Assembly (NCBI GenBank): GCA_029204225.1
Contig: CM055102.1
Coordinates: forward strand, 23,655,390-23,719,389
Reading direction: 5' to 3'
Source: Diphasiastrum complanatum
Taxonomy: Eukaryota; Streptophyta; Lycopodiopsida; Lycopodiales; Lycopodiaceae
DNA length: 64,000 nucleotides
Each line of letters starts with the position of its first letter. Position 1 is the stretch's first letter. Below, piece by piece: positions 22,363 to 32,720 of the stretch. The notes under the pieces were generated by a model. The model searched no databases. It saw only the letters and a program-made list of their open reading frames with translations, and was not told the DNA's origin. Position numbers and translations under genes: made by a program.

Positions 22363-23214
22363 TCAATTCTGCTCCTTTTTGTTTCTGGGATTCTGATAAC
22401 AGTCTACTACTGCATGACCCTGTTTATGACAATGAATGCATTCAATCTTTGGATTTAACCAACACTTATCTTTTGTGTGACCTAATCTTTTGCATCTATT
22501 GCAGATCTTCTTATCACCAGAATTTTTCTGTTGTTTTCCATATTGTTGATCATTTGTCTTAGACTCATTCTTTTTAGACGACTCCCTCTTAAACTTAGAC
22601 TTCTTAGAAGATTTATTCTTCTGAGTAAATAGAGCATTTTCGGAATCACCATTGTTGTCATAGTGTTCATGAGCTTCTACTTCCTCTTTGACTCCGTCTA
22701 TTGCCTTTTGAAGTGTCATTGTCGCATCTTTCGCCAATAAGGTTCGAGTTGTGTGGAATGACCTGGGTAGTGCTCAAAGAAAATAACTAAGTTGTTTTTC
22801 CTTTGAGATTGCATTTTCTATGCCAAAATTCTGCAAGGAAATAAATAGATCATTTATCTTCTGTATGAATGTGGTCAGGTCTTTGTCATCCCACTGTAGG
22901 TAAGTTAATTGGTCTTCCAAGAACATGATCTGATTACGAGATCGTGTCTCATTCTTGATTTGCAATTTTTCCCATAAATCTTTTGCGTTCAAAATTGATG
23001 TAAAATCTAGCATTATATTGTCATGCACTGAAGATGCAATAATTGCTATAGCTTTGTCATTTCTCAAACTCCATTCTTGAAGTTCTTTGCCAAGAGTACT
23101 CCATTACCAAAGACCTTCACCCTTTAATATGAGTAATTTTCAAATCAAGTAGTTTGAACCTTCTGGATCCAAGATCGTAGTGATCTTAGCCTGAATATTG
23201 ATGATCGACGACAT
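22363..23214 (-). pseudogene. Y gag (capsid-nucleocapsid), broken
   Basis: The probable start is the ATG at 23212-23214 (MSSIINIQAKITTILDPEG), with a stop soon after. The capsid segment 22774-23067 (LWEKLQIKNETRSRN, MFLEDQLTYLQWDDKDLTTF) is a copia-type UBN2 gag. It continues at 22363-22737 with a Lys/Ser-rich stretch and two CCHC zinc knuckles, CNRCKRLGHTKDKC and CIHCHKQGHAVVDC, both complete. Gag packages the RNA into virus-like particles. The break near 22740-22770 separates the two halves. Confidence 0.85.
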
Positions 23215-23283
23215 CTTCTATTTTCTGAATAACCTCCAGATGCGGCTGTTGATGAATGTATGAAGAATGCTGAGAGGGGTGTG

Positions 23284-23451
23284 GGGATACCACTGTATCG
23301 ACTCTGTATGCTTCTGATACTACTATATCAGCATTGATAATTTGCTCTGATACCACTGTATCAACACTGATCCTGTACGCTCTGATACCACTGTATTAGC
23401 ACTAATTCGCTCTGATACCACTGTATCAGCTCTAATTTGCTTTGATACTAC
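23284..23451 (-). repeat. Tandem array of tRNA-Met primer binding sites
   Basis: On the minus strand, directly after the 5' LTR, the unit TACAGTGGTATCAGAGC plus 13-18 variable bases recurs. Perfect TGGTATCAGAGC sites lie at 23344-23355, 23379-23390 and 23409-23420. Degenerate ones lie at 23439-23450 (next to the LTR), about 23310-23322 and about 23284-23291. Spacing is 30, 30, 35 and 34 bp. A normal element has one such site, right beside the LTR; here that copy is mutated while inner copies match perfectly. Confidence 0.9.
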
Positions 23452-24299
23452 TGTAGGAAAAATAGTAATTATTCTTCCACAAAGAATGTGATGAAAGTTT
23501 GAATAAATCAAACTAATATCAGTGTCTTCAATCGGGTCTGTTTCTGATCTATGTACTAATAGGACAGTTTTGCCTTGATTGAATATAGCGTGCGGAATTA
23601 AGAGACAACATAAGACAATTTTAGACAAATAGAAATTATTGATCAAAAATGAATTTTTATAGCTCTGAATTTGAATCACCAATATATGTCTCTTGTTGTC
23701 TTATCTTGTTGTCGTGTCTCTGATTGAATGAGTCTAAGAGTCTCCTCAGTGTGAGAGTGTATGTTACAACGAGTAGTGCACATGTATTTATATTACTACA
23801 GGACAAATCTTTTGGCCTTTTAATTACAGGTCTTTTGGCCTTTTAATTTTGTAATAGTAGATCTAACCGTTTACGATGGTTGATATTCAAATAAATGCTC
23901 TGTTTCTAGGCTCAAATAATTTATGTTTGCGAATTATTCGCAACAGTCCATCTTCGTGTTATAGCTTCGTGTTTCACGAATTGTTTGCAACACTTGTCTC
24001 TTCGCGACATCTTCGTGTTTAGTGAATTGTTCGCGACAGATGACAATTTGAGCTTGAAGAAGAATCCAGAATATTTCGCGACAATTTCGCGATAGATAAG
24101 GTTTGAACAAGAAATAGAATATTTCGTGACAAGAACTTGTTCGCGAATCTTTCGAGTTTCAAGCAAGATAAATTTCGCGAATCTTTTGAGGTTGATCATG
24201 AATAGAAATGTTTTGAGTTCGAGTTCATTCTCATCATTTGTCAAATAAACTGTGCACTTTGTTAGTAGAATCAAGATCTGTTTGATCAGGTGTTCTACA
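23452..24299 (-). repeat. 5' LTR of copia Y (848 bp)
   Basis: It starts TGTAGAACACCTGATCA at 24299 and ends TTTTTCCTACA at 23452, reading on the minus strand. It matches the Z 3' LTR (44076-44922, 847 bp) throughout. The TATA box TATAAATA is at 23785-23792. The upstream half is rich in direct and inverted TTCGCGA / TTCGTGA words (about 23930-24200), which may be enhancer-type repeats. Confidence 0.9.
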
Positions 24300-27200
24300 G
24301 ATGTGGATATTCGCAACCACAAGGAAAATATCACACCAGTTTCAAAGAAAGACAACAAGGACGAATCCAACTATGTGACCAAAAAAGGCAAGAAGGTGGT
24401 GTTGGATTCCTTGAAGTAAATCAGAATGAACTCGGATACAATGTCATCTTCTTCTCAAATGACGGAGAATCAAAAGATGACAAGTCAGATCAATATGCTG
24501 ATGGAGGAATCTCGTCGAGCACCAGTTCACGAGATGCCTGAGACCTTCAAGAATTATACCTTGGATGACATGGTAATTATGATGCCGCAAGCACAACGAG
24601 AACCTGATCAAAGTCAAGAATCAGTGGAACAAATCTTCAAGGGACTTGCACAAACACAGCCAATGAAACTTGCCGATCCAGGCGAAGAAGAAAAGATCAT
24701 GCATGTGGGAGAGCAATTAACACCCACACGATTCAAGTGGCTAGGATCATTGTTGGTGGAGTACATGGATTGTTTTGCGTGGAATTATAGTGATCTGAAG
24801 GGCATCCCACCAACAGTAGTCCAACACACCATACCCTTGGTGGATGGAGCAGTCTCCAAGGTGAGTCGTTATTACCACTACAATCGGAACTATACAGAGC
24901 TGATCACGCAGGAGTTGCAAAAGCTGCTAGACGCTGATTTTATTTATGAAATCGAGCACACTGAGTGAGTACTGCCTATAGTTATAGTACCCAAGAAGAA
25001 CAATAAAATGCAAATATGTGTGAATATGAAAAACTAAATGCAATCACCAAAAAGGACCATTTTTCTTTACCCTTTACGGAAAGTGTCCTTGATAGAGTAG
25101 CAAGAGCAGAAGCCTACAGTTTTTTGGACGGCTTCAGTGGTTACAATCAGGTGAAGATAGCACGACAAGATCAACATAAGACAACGTTCGCCACTGAATG
25201 GGGGACTTATGCCTATAAAGTGATGCCATTCGGTCTTTGCAATGCCCCAAGCACCTTCCAGCAAGTTATGCAGGCAACATTCAAAGAGTATTTGCAGAAA
25301 TTTTTGAAGATTTTCATGGATGATCTATGCATTCATGGGCCTAACTCAAAGCATTTATCCAATCTAGAGAAGGTGCTGCAAAAGTGCCACGAATTTCAGA
25401 TCTCCTTGAATCTTGAAAAATGCAATCAATTTTTGGTTACACATGGCCTGATTCTTGGCCATATAGTGACACGAGATTGCCATGGACCTATTGAAGATCA
25501 AGATAATTATTGATCTACCACCACCAGGAACGATCTGCGAGGTCTACATCTTTATGGGTCACGCTAACTATTACATGATTTTTATCCTAGATTTGCGGAG
25601 TTAGCACGACCAGTTTACAAACTCACAATGGATCCACATTATGATGAGAAAGCCCTAAGGGCTTTCTAGAAGCTTAAGGATGCATTGGTTTCAGCACCAA
25701 TCTTATGCCCACCCAATTGGTCCATTGAGTTTCATGTGCATACAGACGCATCAAAGTATGTAGTAGGAGCAGTCTTAACTCAGCCAAGAGAACACAAAAG
25801 AAATTTTTTGATCCGATTTGCAAGCCGACAGCTCAGTGATACATAAATGAATTATTCAACCACAGAGCGAGAAGCACTGGAAATGATATATGCGGTTAAG
25901 AAATTTCGTCACTATCTGATGGCCACACACTGCCTTTTATACGGACCATCAGCCCTTGCTGTATCTTGTTAACAAAACCTGCAACACAGGGAGAATCACT
26001 CGATGGTTAATTCTGTTGTTGGAGTTTGATTTTTGGATAGTGGTTCGCAAGGGAAAGCAACACTACATGGCAGATCATGTGTTGCGAATCCAAGGGAAGG
26101 AAACTACAACCCAACTTGATGATGAGCTACCCGATGCTGCTTTATTTTACGTTGACATAGTTCCGGAATGGGCCGCTGACAATGTGGGGCCAATCAGACA
26201 AATCACTACCAAAGGCGGAACAACAGAAGTTGATCTTGAACTAGGCCTTATCAGCTGATTGCTGGCCAATTGTACAAGAGGACCAGATGGGATCCTTCGG
26301 CGATGTATTCTTCCTCATGAGGCCACCCAAATCATTTCGTGAAGGCATGAGTGGAGGTCATTTTGCATCCGACATTACAGTTTGCAAGATCTTACAATCA
26401 TGATGCTGGTGGCCAACGATTCATAAGGATACGGAGGAATACTTGAGGAAATGCGATGTGTGCCAAAGGGTGAGGAGACCAATGAGATTAAATTATGACC
26501 TTCTAGCACCATTTGAAAAGTGAAAATTGGAGTATATTGGTCCAATTCACCCTGCAGCAAGAAGTACCCAAGCCCGATATATAATCGTGGCCAGAGACTA
26601 CTTCACCAAGTGGGTCGAAGCCAAGGCAGTAAGAGTAGCTGATGCTAGGACCACTGCCAAGTTTATTTATGAAAATACCATTGTGCACTTTGGATGTCCG
26701 GTGGAGATAGTCAACGATTGCGGTAGTCATTTTATCAATGAGACCATCAAGGTCCTGTTGGAGGAATCCTTCGTGATCCATAGAACCAGTACGCCTTATT
26801 ATCCTCTCGGTAATGGGCAAGCAGAGTCATCCAATAAGATCATGTGTAGTGTACTCACGAAAACAGTTGAAGCTAGCAGATCAGATTGGGAACACAAGTT
26901 CCATGTTGCTCTGTGGGCATTCAGGACAGCATATAAGGGGATCACTGATCAAATGCCATTTCAATTGGTTTGTGGTTAGGATGTTGTAATGCCAGTAGAG
27001 TTTTTGGTCCCTTCATTAAGGATTGCCACAACGCAACATCTTGATAAATCCAGATCTCGACAATTATGCCATGAAGCTCTGCATAAGCTCTGTGAAACAT
27101 GCTTACTAGCTCTACATGCATTGGCAGCTGAAAAGAAACGACGCAAAGCATGGCATGATCGCAGGTTACAAAAGAAAGATCTATGATTCAGAGATCTAGT

Positions 27201-27361
27201 CCTTATGTATAAGACCAAGGTGATCAAAGAGAAATTAAAGTTCATAGACGAAGGTGCTTATCGGATCAAAGAGATTCTTAATCATGGAGCCGTGAACTTG
27301 GAGAAGCTAGATGGGATGCCTTTTGACACACCCATTAACGGTAACCGATTACATAAGTACT
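24300..27361 (+). pseudogene. G gypsy pol remnant: RT, RNase H, integrase
   Basis: The pre-RT segment includes DCFAWNYSDLKGIPPTVVQH (about 24766-24825) and LQKLLDADFIYEIEHTE. A stop at 24967 interrupts before VPKKNNK. RT carries FSGYNQVKIARQDQHKTTF, YKVMPFGLCNAPSTFQQ and the catalytic FMDDL (about 25314-25328). RNase H has VHTDASKYVVGAVLTQPR (about 25737) and STTEREALEMIYAVKKFRHY (about 25856). Integrase has WWPTIHKDTEEYLRKCDVC (about 26408), then GPIHPAARS and YIIVARDYFTKWVE (about 26578-26620), NDCGSHFIN (the second Asp) and NGQAESSNK. The chain ends in the usual NGNRLHKY at 27361. About ten stops or frame shifts; not functional. Confidence 0.88.
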
Positions 27362-28120
27362 GACCACCTCAGTGAGACAGATCTAGGTTGGTGATGGCAT
27401 GTTACGAAAAGTTCATCTACAAGGCCATCACAGTTAGATCTAGGAAAATAAAGACAGATCAAGCTAGATCCACCAAGATTCAACCAGATCTGGCAAAATA
27501 AAAAAAGATTCAACAAGATCCAGGTCCAATAGGACCAACAGAGAAGTAGATCATCAGGTTGCACCAATAAGCCCCTCAATTTGTAAATTAGAGACCTTGA
27601 TCTCAGGAAACAGTGGCAAAATAAGGGCAAAATTCATTAAAACTGATGGATCTGTTACCAAATATCTATCAGAAAAGAATTACCTACAGTAAGATCTAAC
27701 ATGGATACAATAGATCACGAGTTTGCAGGGGTTAAGGATCGGAGAATCTCGAGATCTCATCAAAAAACACTAAAAAATATAGCTCTTGAAACTTTGACAC
27801 TCATTAGATCTGACTTAGATGCATCTATGAAAATATCTACCAGAGTTACTGATAGAAAAATCATCATTTTCTAATGTTTGCGAGGGTTCCAAAGAGCAAA
27901 ATCTTCATAACCTTCGCAGAGCATCAAGATCATCAAACCAACCTTCTCAAGGGGCATAAATGGAATTAGAGCAGTGAATCCAACCATGCGAGCAAGTTGT
28001 GCAGGAATTTACTTCTTGCTAGGATTGGACCCTCGCAGACTATTTGAACCCTCATAGAACCTTCACAGAGCAGTCACATCACCTTCTGAACTCTTGCAAA
28101 TTTCTCTGAGGTCTTAGAGT
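27362..28120. other. Spacer between pol and the extra ORF of element G
   Basis: About 760 bases without an open frame. AGATC-containing words are unusually frequent (27370-27560: AGATCTAGG, AGATCAAGCTAGATC, CCAGATC, GATCCAGG), suggesting old local repeats. Confidence 0.4.
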
Positions 28121-28925
28121 TTTGTGAAGAAGTTCCCTGCAAAAATTTGGGTGGAACTGGGCAGGGAAAACCAGTCAGGATCAGGGTCAGGTGGACAAGA
28201 CCAAGGGCCCCTAGATACTGGAGCAGATACGCAGGCCAAGGCCAAGACACAGGCCCCAGCCAAAGCCAAGGAGAGGGTCAAGCCTCCTCATCACGAGGCT
28301 CGCGATCTATATCTGCTAGCCGGACCTTCAGACGCCCAAAGTCCGTGGAGAAGAAGATCAATGAATTCATATCTAAACATCCCCACGAATCTTCAAGAGG
28401 CGACTGGTAGATTTCATTTTCGGCGCAAACCATCAAGGGACAAGAGCTGTAGGCACTCCTCGCCCTCCACCCACAACCAGAGTGGCGTCAGCAGCTATTT
28501 GAGAGTGAGCCTGTGGCCATCAGGGCATATGTGACGAGTCCTCAACAACTTCGGGTAAATGCCCATTTCTTGCCATGTTCACAACGAACCAAATGGGCGA
28601 AATGCCGCATCCCACTGGACAAAATCATGCTAAACAATTGTAATTGGCCAAAAATTTCCTCAGAGCACGGATGGACAATGGTTGTAGACTCCCAAAGGGC
28701 TCTCAACAAGTTTTCAAATGAATATCTCAATTGTCCTGACCCAATAGTCTGCGCGACGACAACTTATGCCTGAGACTTGGAGTATCTCATGAGTATCGAG
28801 ACCAAGTGGGATAACTTTCTCCCACCTATATTTTTTTATCCTAATAAGGCATTAGCCTCAGATCGCATGGAAGATCAGCTACCAATTGCTTGCCCTCCTG
28901 GGCCACCATTTTCAAGCCTGGATTG
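28121..28925 (+). pseudogene. Extra ORF downstream of gypsy pol, function unknown
   Basis: Frame 1 is mostly open from about 28147 to 28923, with stops only near 28408, 28450, 28771 and 28921. It encodes a Gly/Gln/Ser-rich start, then RPKSVEKKINEFISKHPH, LHPQPEWRQQLFESEPVAI, WAKCRIPLDKIMLNNCNWP, NKFSNEYLNCPDP and CPPGPPFSSLD. Sense-strand ORFs in this position occur in several Tat-branch elements, but I do not recognise this protein. The neighbouring frame over 28124-28534 gives an Ala/Lys-rich reading and is probably a shadow. Codon composition is less AT-rich than the flanks. Confidence 0.5.
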
Positions 28926-29108
28926 ACCAACGATGGATCACCGATGTCCACAAGTCCCTACACACTAATAAGGACTTGAAAAATATTGGTAGAATCAACT
29001 TTATGGAAGATGTGACGAGTTACCTGATCAACCAGAGGCGAGCCAAGTGCCCACTTTATGGAACCGGTGGAGTGCCGAGGGACCGACACTACTTCGGGCC
29101 GTGGGTCT

Positions 29109-29935
29109 TGTTGGGGGTATTCCCAACACAACACGAGCAAATAAATAAATTCAATAATAAATGTGTTGCAAGGGCATGGCTTCCTGCGCGTATAAGTCCA
29201 TGGCCCAATGAGGACGCAAGACAAATGTAAATAGAAATAATAGATTTGGGCCCTTTGTAATTAAAATAAAACTTGAGGACCAAAGTCAAGTTAGAGCTTA
29301 GAGTTTATTTTTTTAGAAAGTTGGGTCCAATTTTGGACTCACATGAATCTTGTGATTTCTAATGTACTTTTTGTGGACCCTTGGATCAAGTTGGGTCCAA
29401 GATAAATGGATAGGATCATTGTGAATATTAGCCAATAGGAATTTGGGGCAAGGGCCTTTCCCATTTATAAAAAGGCACCATTTGTACTCTATTTTCATGC
29501 CTAATAGAGAGGAGGAGACTCTACCATTTTGGAAGCTCAAGCATCCTCAAGTGCTAACCCCTCTTTGCTTACGCTTTTGTGATGATTTGTGTGTTGTTTT
29601 CCATTTGCTATGTTCGTAGTTTATGCTAGTTAATGTTTTTCCATAAGCAATGATATTGAGCATTTGAGCTAACCTCCACCTCAAATCTCTCTTCCTCTTT
29701 CTCTCTTTCTCTCCCTCTCTCTTTTCTACTCTCTCTTCCCTTCACAAAATCATGATGAATGCTAGTTTAGTGGAGTAGAGTTAGGGGTGAGTAGTGTTAG
29801 TGGTGATAGAGTTAGAGAAAAAGTAGAGAGAACTATCTAAGAGTAGCATCTTTCCATAGTTAGGCACCTATCCAGCATTCTAACCCTTGTTGACAGGCGA
29901 GAGGGCTACTACGACACAAGATCTTCGACCCTACA
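29109..29935 (+). repeat. 3' LTR of gypsy G (827 bp)
   Basis: It begins TGTTGGGGGTATTCCCAACA and ends CGACCCTACA, matching the minus-strand LTR at 19797-20620 from end to end. A TATA box (TATAAAAA) is at 29465-29472. The upstream polypurine tract is poor (GGGCCGTGGGTCT). Directly after it begins R-type LTR sequence, the target of this insertion. Confidence 0.88.
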
Positions 29936-30025
29936 ATATTAGGAGCATTGGAGGAGAGACACGTTGGAGGCAGTGGTGGACATCTATTCAAAGGCTTGGT
30001 GGGCTGCTCTTCCTATTCATTAAAA
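29936..30025 (+). repeat. 3' end of an R-family LTR (plus strand)
   Basis: The reverse complement of 7222-7330 matches here: TTAGGAGCATTGGAGGAGAG, then AAAGGCTTGGTGGGCTGCTC and TTCCTATTCATTAAA. The part upstream of TTAGGAGC is displaced by the G LTR. No primer binding site follows (ATTCAAC...), so this is either a 3' LTR or a solo remnant. Confidence 0.6.
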
Positions 30026-32257
30026 TTCAACTTTATATGAAAAGAGTTCAATTTAATCACTATAGTTTTCTCCATTGAGATAATAATAAACTCTTCTTCA
30101 CTGGAAAATTATACAGCTATATTGTATTTGATATAATATGTATGATGATATATCTTGAGCAATTAAAAGACATAGAATGAAACAACCATTTAAGGACTTT
30201 TAGATAAATTATCACTTTGTATGATATGGCACCATGATGAATTTTATTGCTTGAGTACATTCATGAAACATGCACCTTGATAATACTAGAAACTCTTCTA
30301 TTATGGAAGTGAAGAAAAATGAATTAAGAAGGAATAACTTTCTTCTTGAGTCATTTTCAAGGGATTATTGCAAAAGTGTAAGTTTGACTCTATAATTAAA
30401 ATGATCAATTATCGATGTCTTTCTAGTTTTTAATCTCCACAAAAAGAAACCTCAAATCTCAAGGTATAATCAACTTCATGGATTCTAAAATAAAATAGCA
30501 TGCCTAATGAATTTGCAACATCAAATATATCTTTTTCAAATTTGAGGTAATGATTTGAATCTAAAACTGGTTTATGAAGAGAGGGAAGAGATGGTACGAT
30601 ACTAACTAGAATCTAAAACTGCTAAGGAAGTATTTACATGTTGCAAAATTTGATGCAAGTTGGTTTATGAAGAGAAGGAAGAGACTGAAGAGGAATCTAA
30701 AATTGCTAAGGAAGTATTTACATGTTGATGCAGAATTTGAGTTGCAGTAGCCATTGCTTTACCTACATTGAGAGTAAGTGTGGATTGTTCTATGCACAGA
30801 TGATGGTCCACACATAACACAATATGTCAAACTACATAGAGAACCTATATGAAAGTACGTGATATCGCTTCTTCATGTGGGAGTATGTTTAGGTTTTGAA
30901 ATACAAAAGAAATAATCCACAATAACGATATGAAATAAAAAAAAGACAAAAATATATGGAAAAATGACTTGCATTGGCCTTTATGTATATAGCAAATATA
31001 GTTTCCAATAGGTGTCATATCAGTCTAGATATGGCCTAGGAGAAGTCTCAAAGAAGAACTTTGAAAATTTTGAAAGTTAAAAATATGTGTTGCATCAACG
31101 TAACTTAATACGGTTAATGACCCAACACATTCACCTAAATGACTTATCCAATTTGTTACCTCTTAGAAAATTGACCCATATACTTAGAAAATTGACCTAT
31201 ATACCTAGAAAATGATTATTGATTAGTCAGGGAAGAATAACCATATATTAGAAAACAATCTAATTAACCTTTCATGTGGCATTGTCCAAGGTTCTCGGGT
31301 AATAGTAGTAATTACCTTCCAAGGAAGCACATGAAGTCTTGTTAATTAGCATTAAGAAATTTACTAATATATTCTAAAAAATATATATATATATATATTT
31401 TTCAGGGTTTTCGATTTTGTAAATTTGAGATATCCATAAGGGGTCATGACCAATATCTCAAATTTCTAACAAAACACCCTTTTGTGAGCAATAGTAATTG
31501 GCATTATTCAAGATATACGACCTTACTATGGTCAACCCAATCCAGTTAGTTTCAAATCTTCCCTTTGGAATTTATTTCGAGTAAAAAATGATAGTGTAAG
31601 CACTTCGAATTTCTCACTTTGCCAATCTGGAAGGAAACCAAAAACAATTTGACCAATTTCATTTTTCATCCAGGACTTAAATGTATATGATACAACAATA
31701 TTATTATTGTGAAGACAAAGTAGTATGACTATGAAGTTTTTAGATATTATAGATTTTGAATGTGATGATTTGGTACTTGGGGTAAACGATGAAAGATGAA
31801 AGCTTCTTGAGTGGTGAGGCTTGCCTTCAAAAGCCTTATCAGATATAAGTGAATATGGAGGTAGTACATCCTTTAGAGCTTATGACATTTCAAGCTCAAC
31901 TGGATTTCCCTGCTCCATCCATAATGACATTTACAAATGATATTCCTCAATTGTTAGTCATAATATAGATCATCCAAACCTTGTTGAAGCAGATAATGAA
32001 AAATGTGTCAAGTGTTTGTGTTTTGTAATTATATATTTCTTTTTTCTACTTTTCATTAATGAAAGAACTAGGGCTCTCTTCTTTATGTATGCAAAATATT
32101 ATGTGATTGAATTTGATGCTCTACGTGGATGCATTCGACAACACTCTACCTCATTTCACAAGCCATTACCTCAAACATTAAAACTTTGATAAATTTGCAT
32201 TGCTCACTCTAGATTTAATCCTACTGGAGAAACACCAATCATGGCCATCAAAGCATT
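30026..32257. other. AT-rich spacer with minor repeats
   Basis: No gene was recognised in 2.2 kb. It holds a tandem duplication (unit from TGGTTTATGAAGAGA to GTATTTACATGTTG at about 30568-30645 and 30660-30728) and an (AT)n run at 31381-31398. Between 31100 and 31260 the phrase TACCTAGAAAATTGACC/TACTTAGAAAATTGACC recurs. Confidence 0.5.
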
Positions 32258-32720
32258 TGAAGAAAGATGAAGTTTCTACCCACAAAGCATTGCTAGCTTA
32301 TGAACCAAAACTTGCAGAAATACATGTAAAGGGCCAATAAGCCTTACCTGCAGACATACATGAAAATTGCCCACAGATAGAAACCGTAAACAACCGCAAC
32401 CGCACTGCCAACGGGTTCAACGAAGGCAACAACGGCCACCGCAAAGAAAAACATATGGTCCATTACGAAGCCAAGGGAAGTCGCCAGGGAACTGCAAGGC
32501 TCCTGTATGTGGTTCATTACAAAACCAAGGCAAACCTAAGGAAGTACCCACTTGCGGTCAATTAGCGAAGACCGAAGGCTACCGAAGGAGCCTCACATAC
32601 GACCTGCAAACGGTTTCAATGGTCAAGGGAACAAACCGAAACCAAACCGAAGGAAACCGCAAGTCAACACTTGCGGTCCATACACAAAGAGCAAGGCAAT
32701 AGGTCAAAGCCAAACCATAT
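32258..32720 (+). repeat. 5' LTR of element V
   Basis: It starts TGAAGAAAGATGAAGTTTCT and matches the 3' LTR at 35117 onward up to the word ACCGAAGG at about 32590. Beyond that the 3' LTR is truncated, so the true end (perhaps near 32720) is uncertain. The sequence is rich in repeated CAAGG/ACCGAAGG/GCAAACC words, which gives spurious open frames. Confidence 0.65.

Larger units (their letters stand above)
20621..24299 (-). mobile_element. Ty1/copia element Y, 5' part (minus)
   Basis: Reading right to left: 5' LTR (23452-24299), an array of primer binding sites, gag with two zinc knuckles, protease, integrase, and the linker into RT. It stops at 20621 where a gypsy LTR is inserted. Copies X, Z and V are close relatives, and Z supplies the missing 3' half for comparison. 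The right end abuts gypsy element G at 24300, so Y apparently landed in G; GATGT (24300-24304) would be the right-hand target duplication. Confidence 0.85.
24300..29935 (+). mobile_element. Ty3/gypsy element G, 5'-truncated
   Basis: The order RT, RNase H, integrase, extra ORF, 3' LTR (plus strand) is that of Ty3/gypsy. The tRNA-Asp-type primer site of the same LTR family (19779-19795), the FAWNYSDLKGIPP motif before RT, and an ORF between pol and the 3' LTR suggest the Tat-like branch; this is inference. The 5' LTR and gag are missing because copia Y abuts at 24300. The right end lies inside an R-type LTR. Confidence 0.85.

Noticed and set aside
23284-23451. tRNA gene cluster suggested by repeated tRNA-complementary words
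   Set aside because: Only the 12-base primer complement recurs; no cloverleaf, A box or B box follows.
28124-28534. Ala/Lys-rich frame in element G as the true extra ORF
   Set aside because: The neighbouring frame 1 stays open over a much longer interval with protein-like composition, so this one is probably its shadow.
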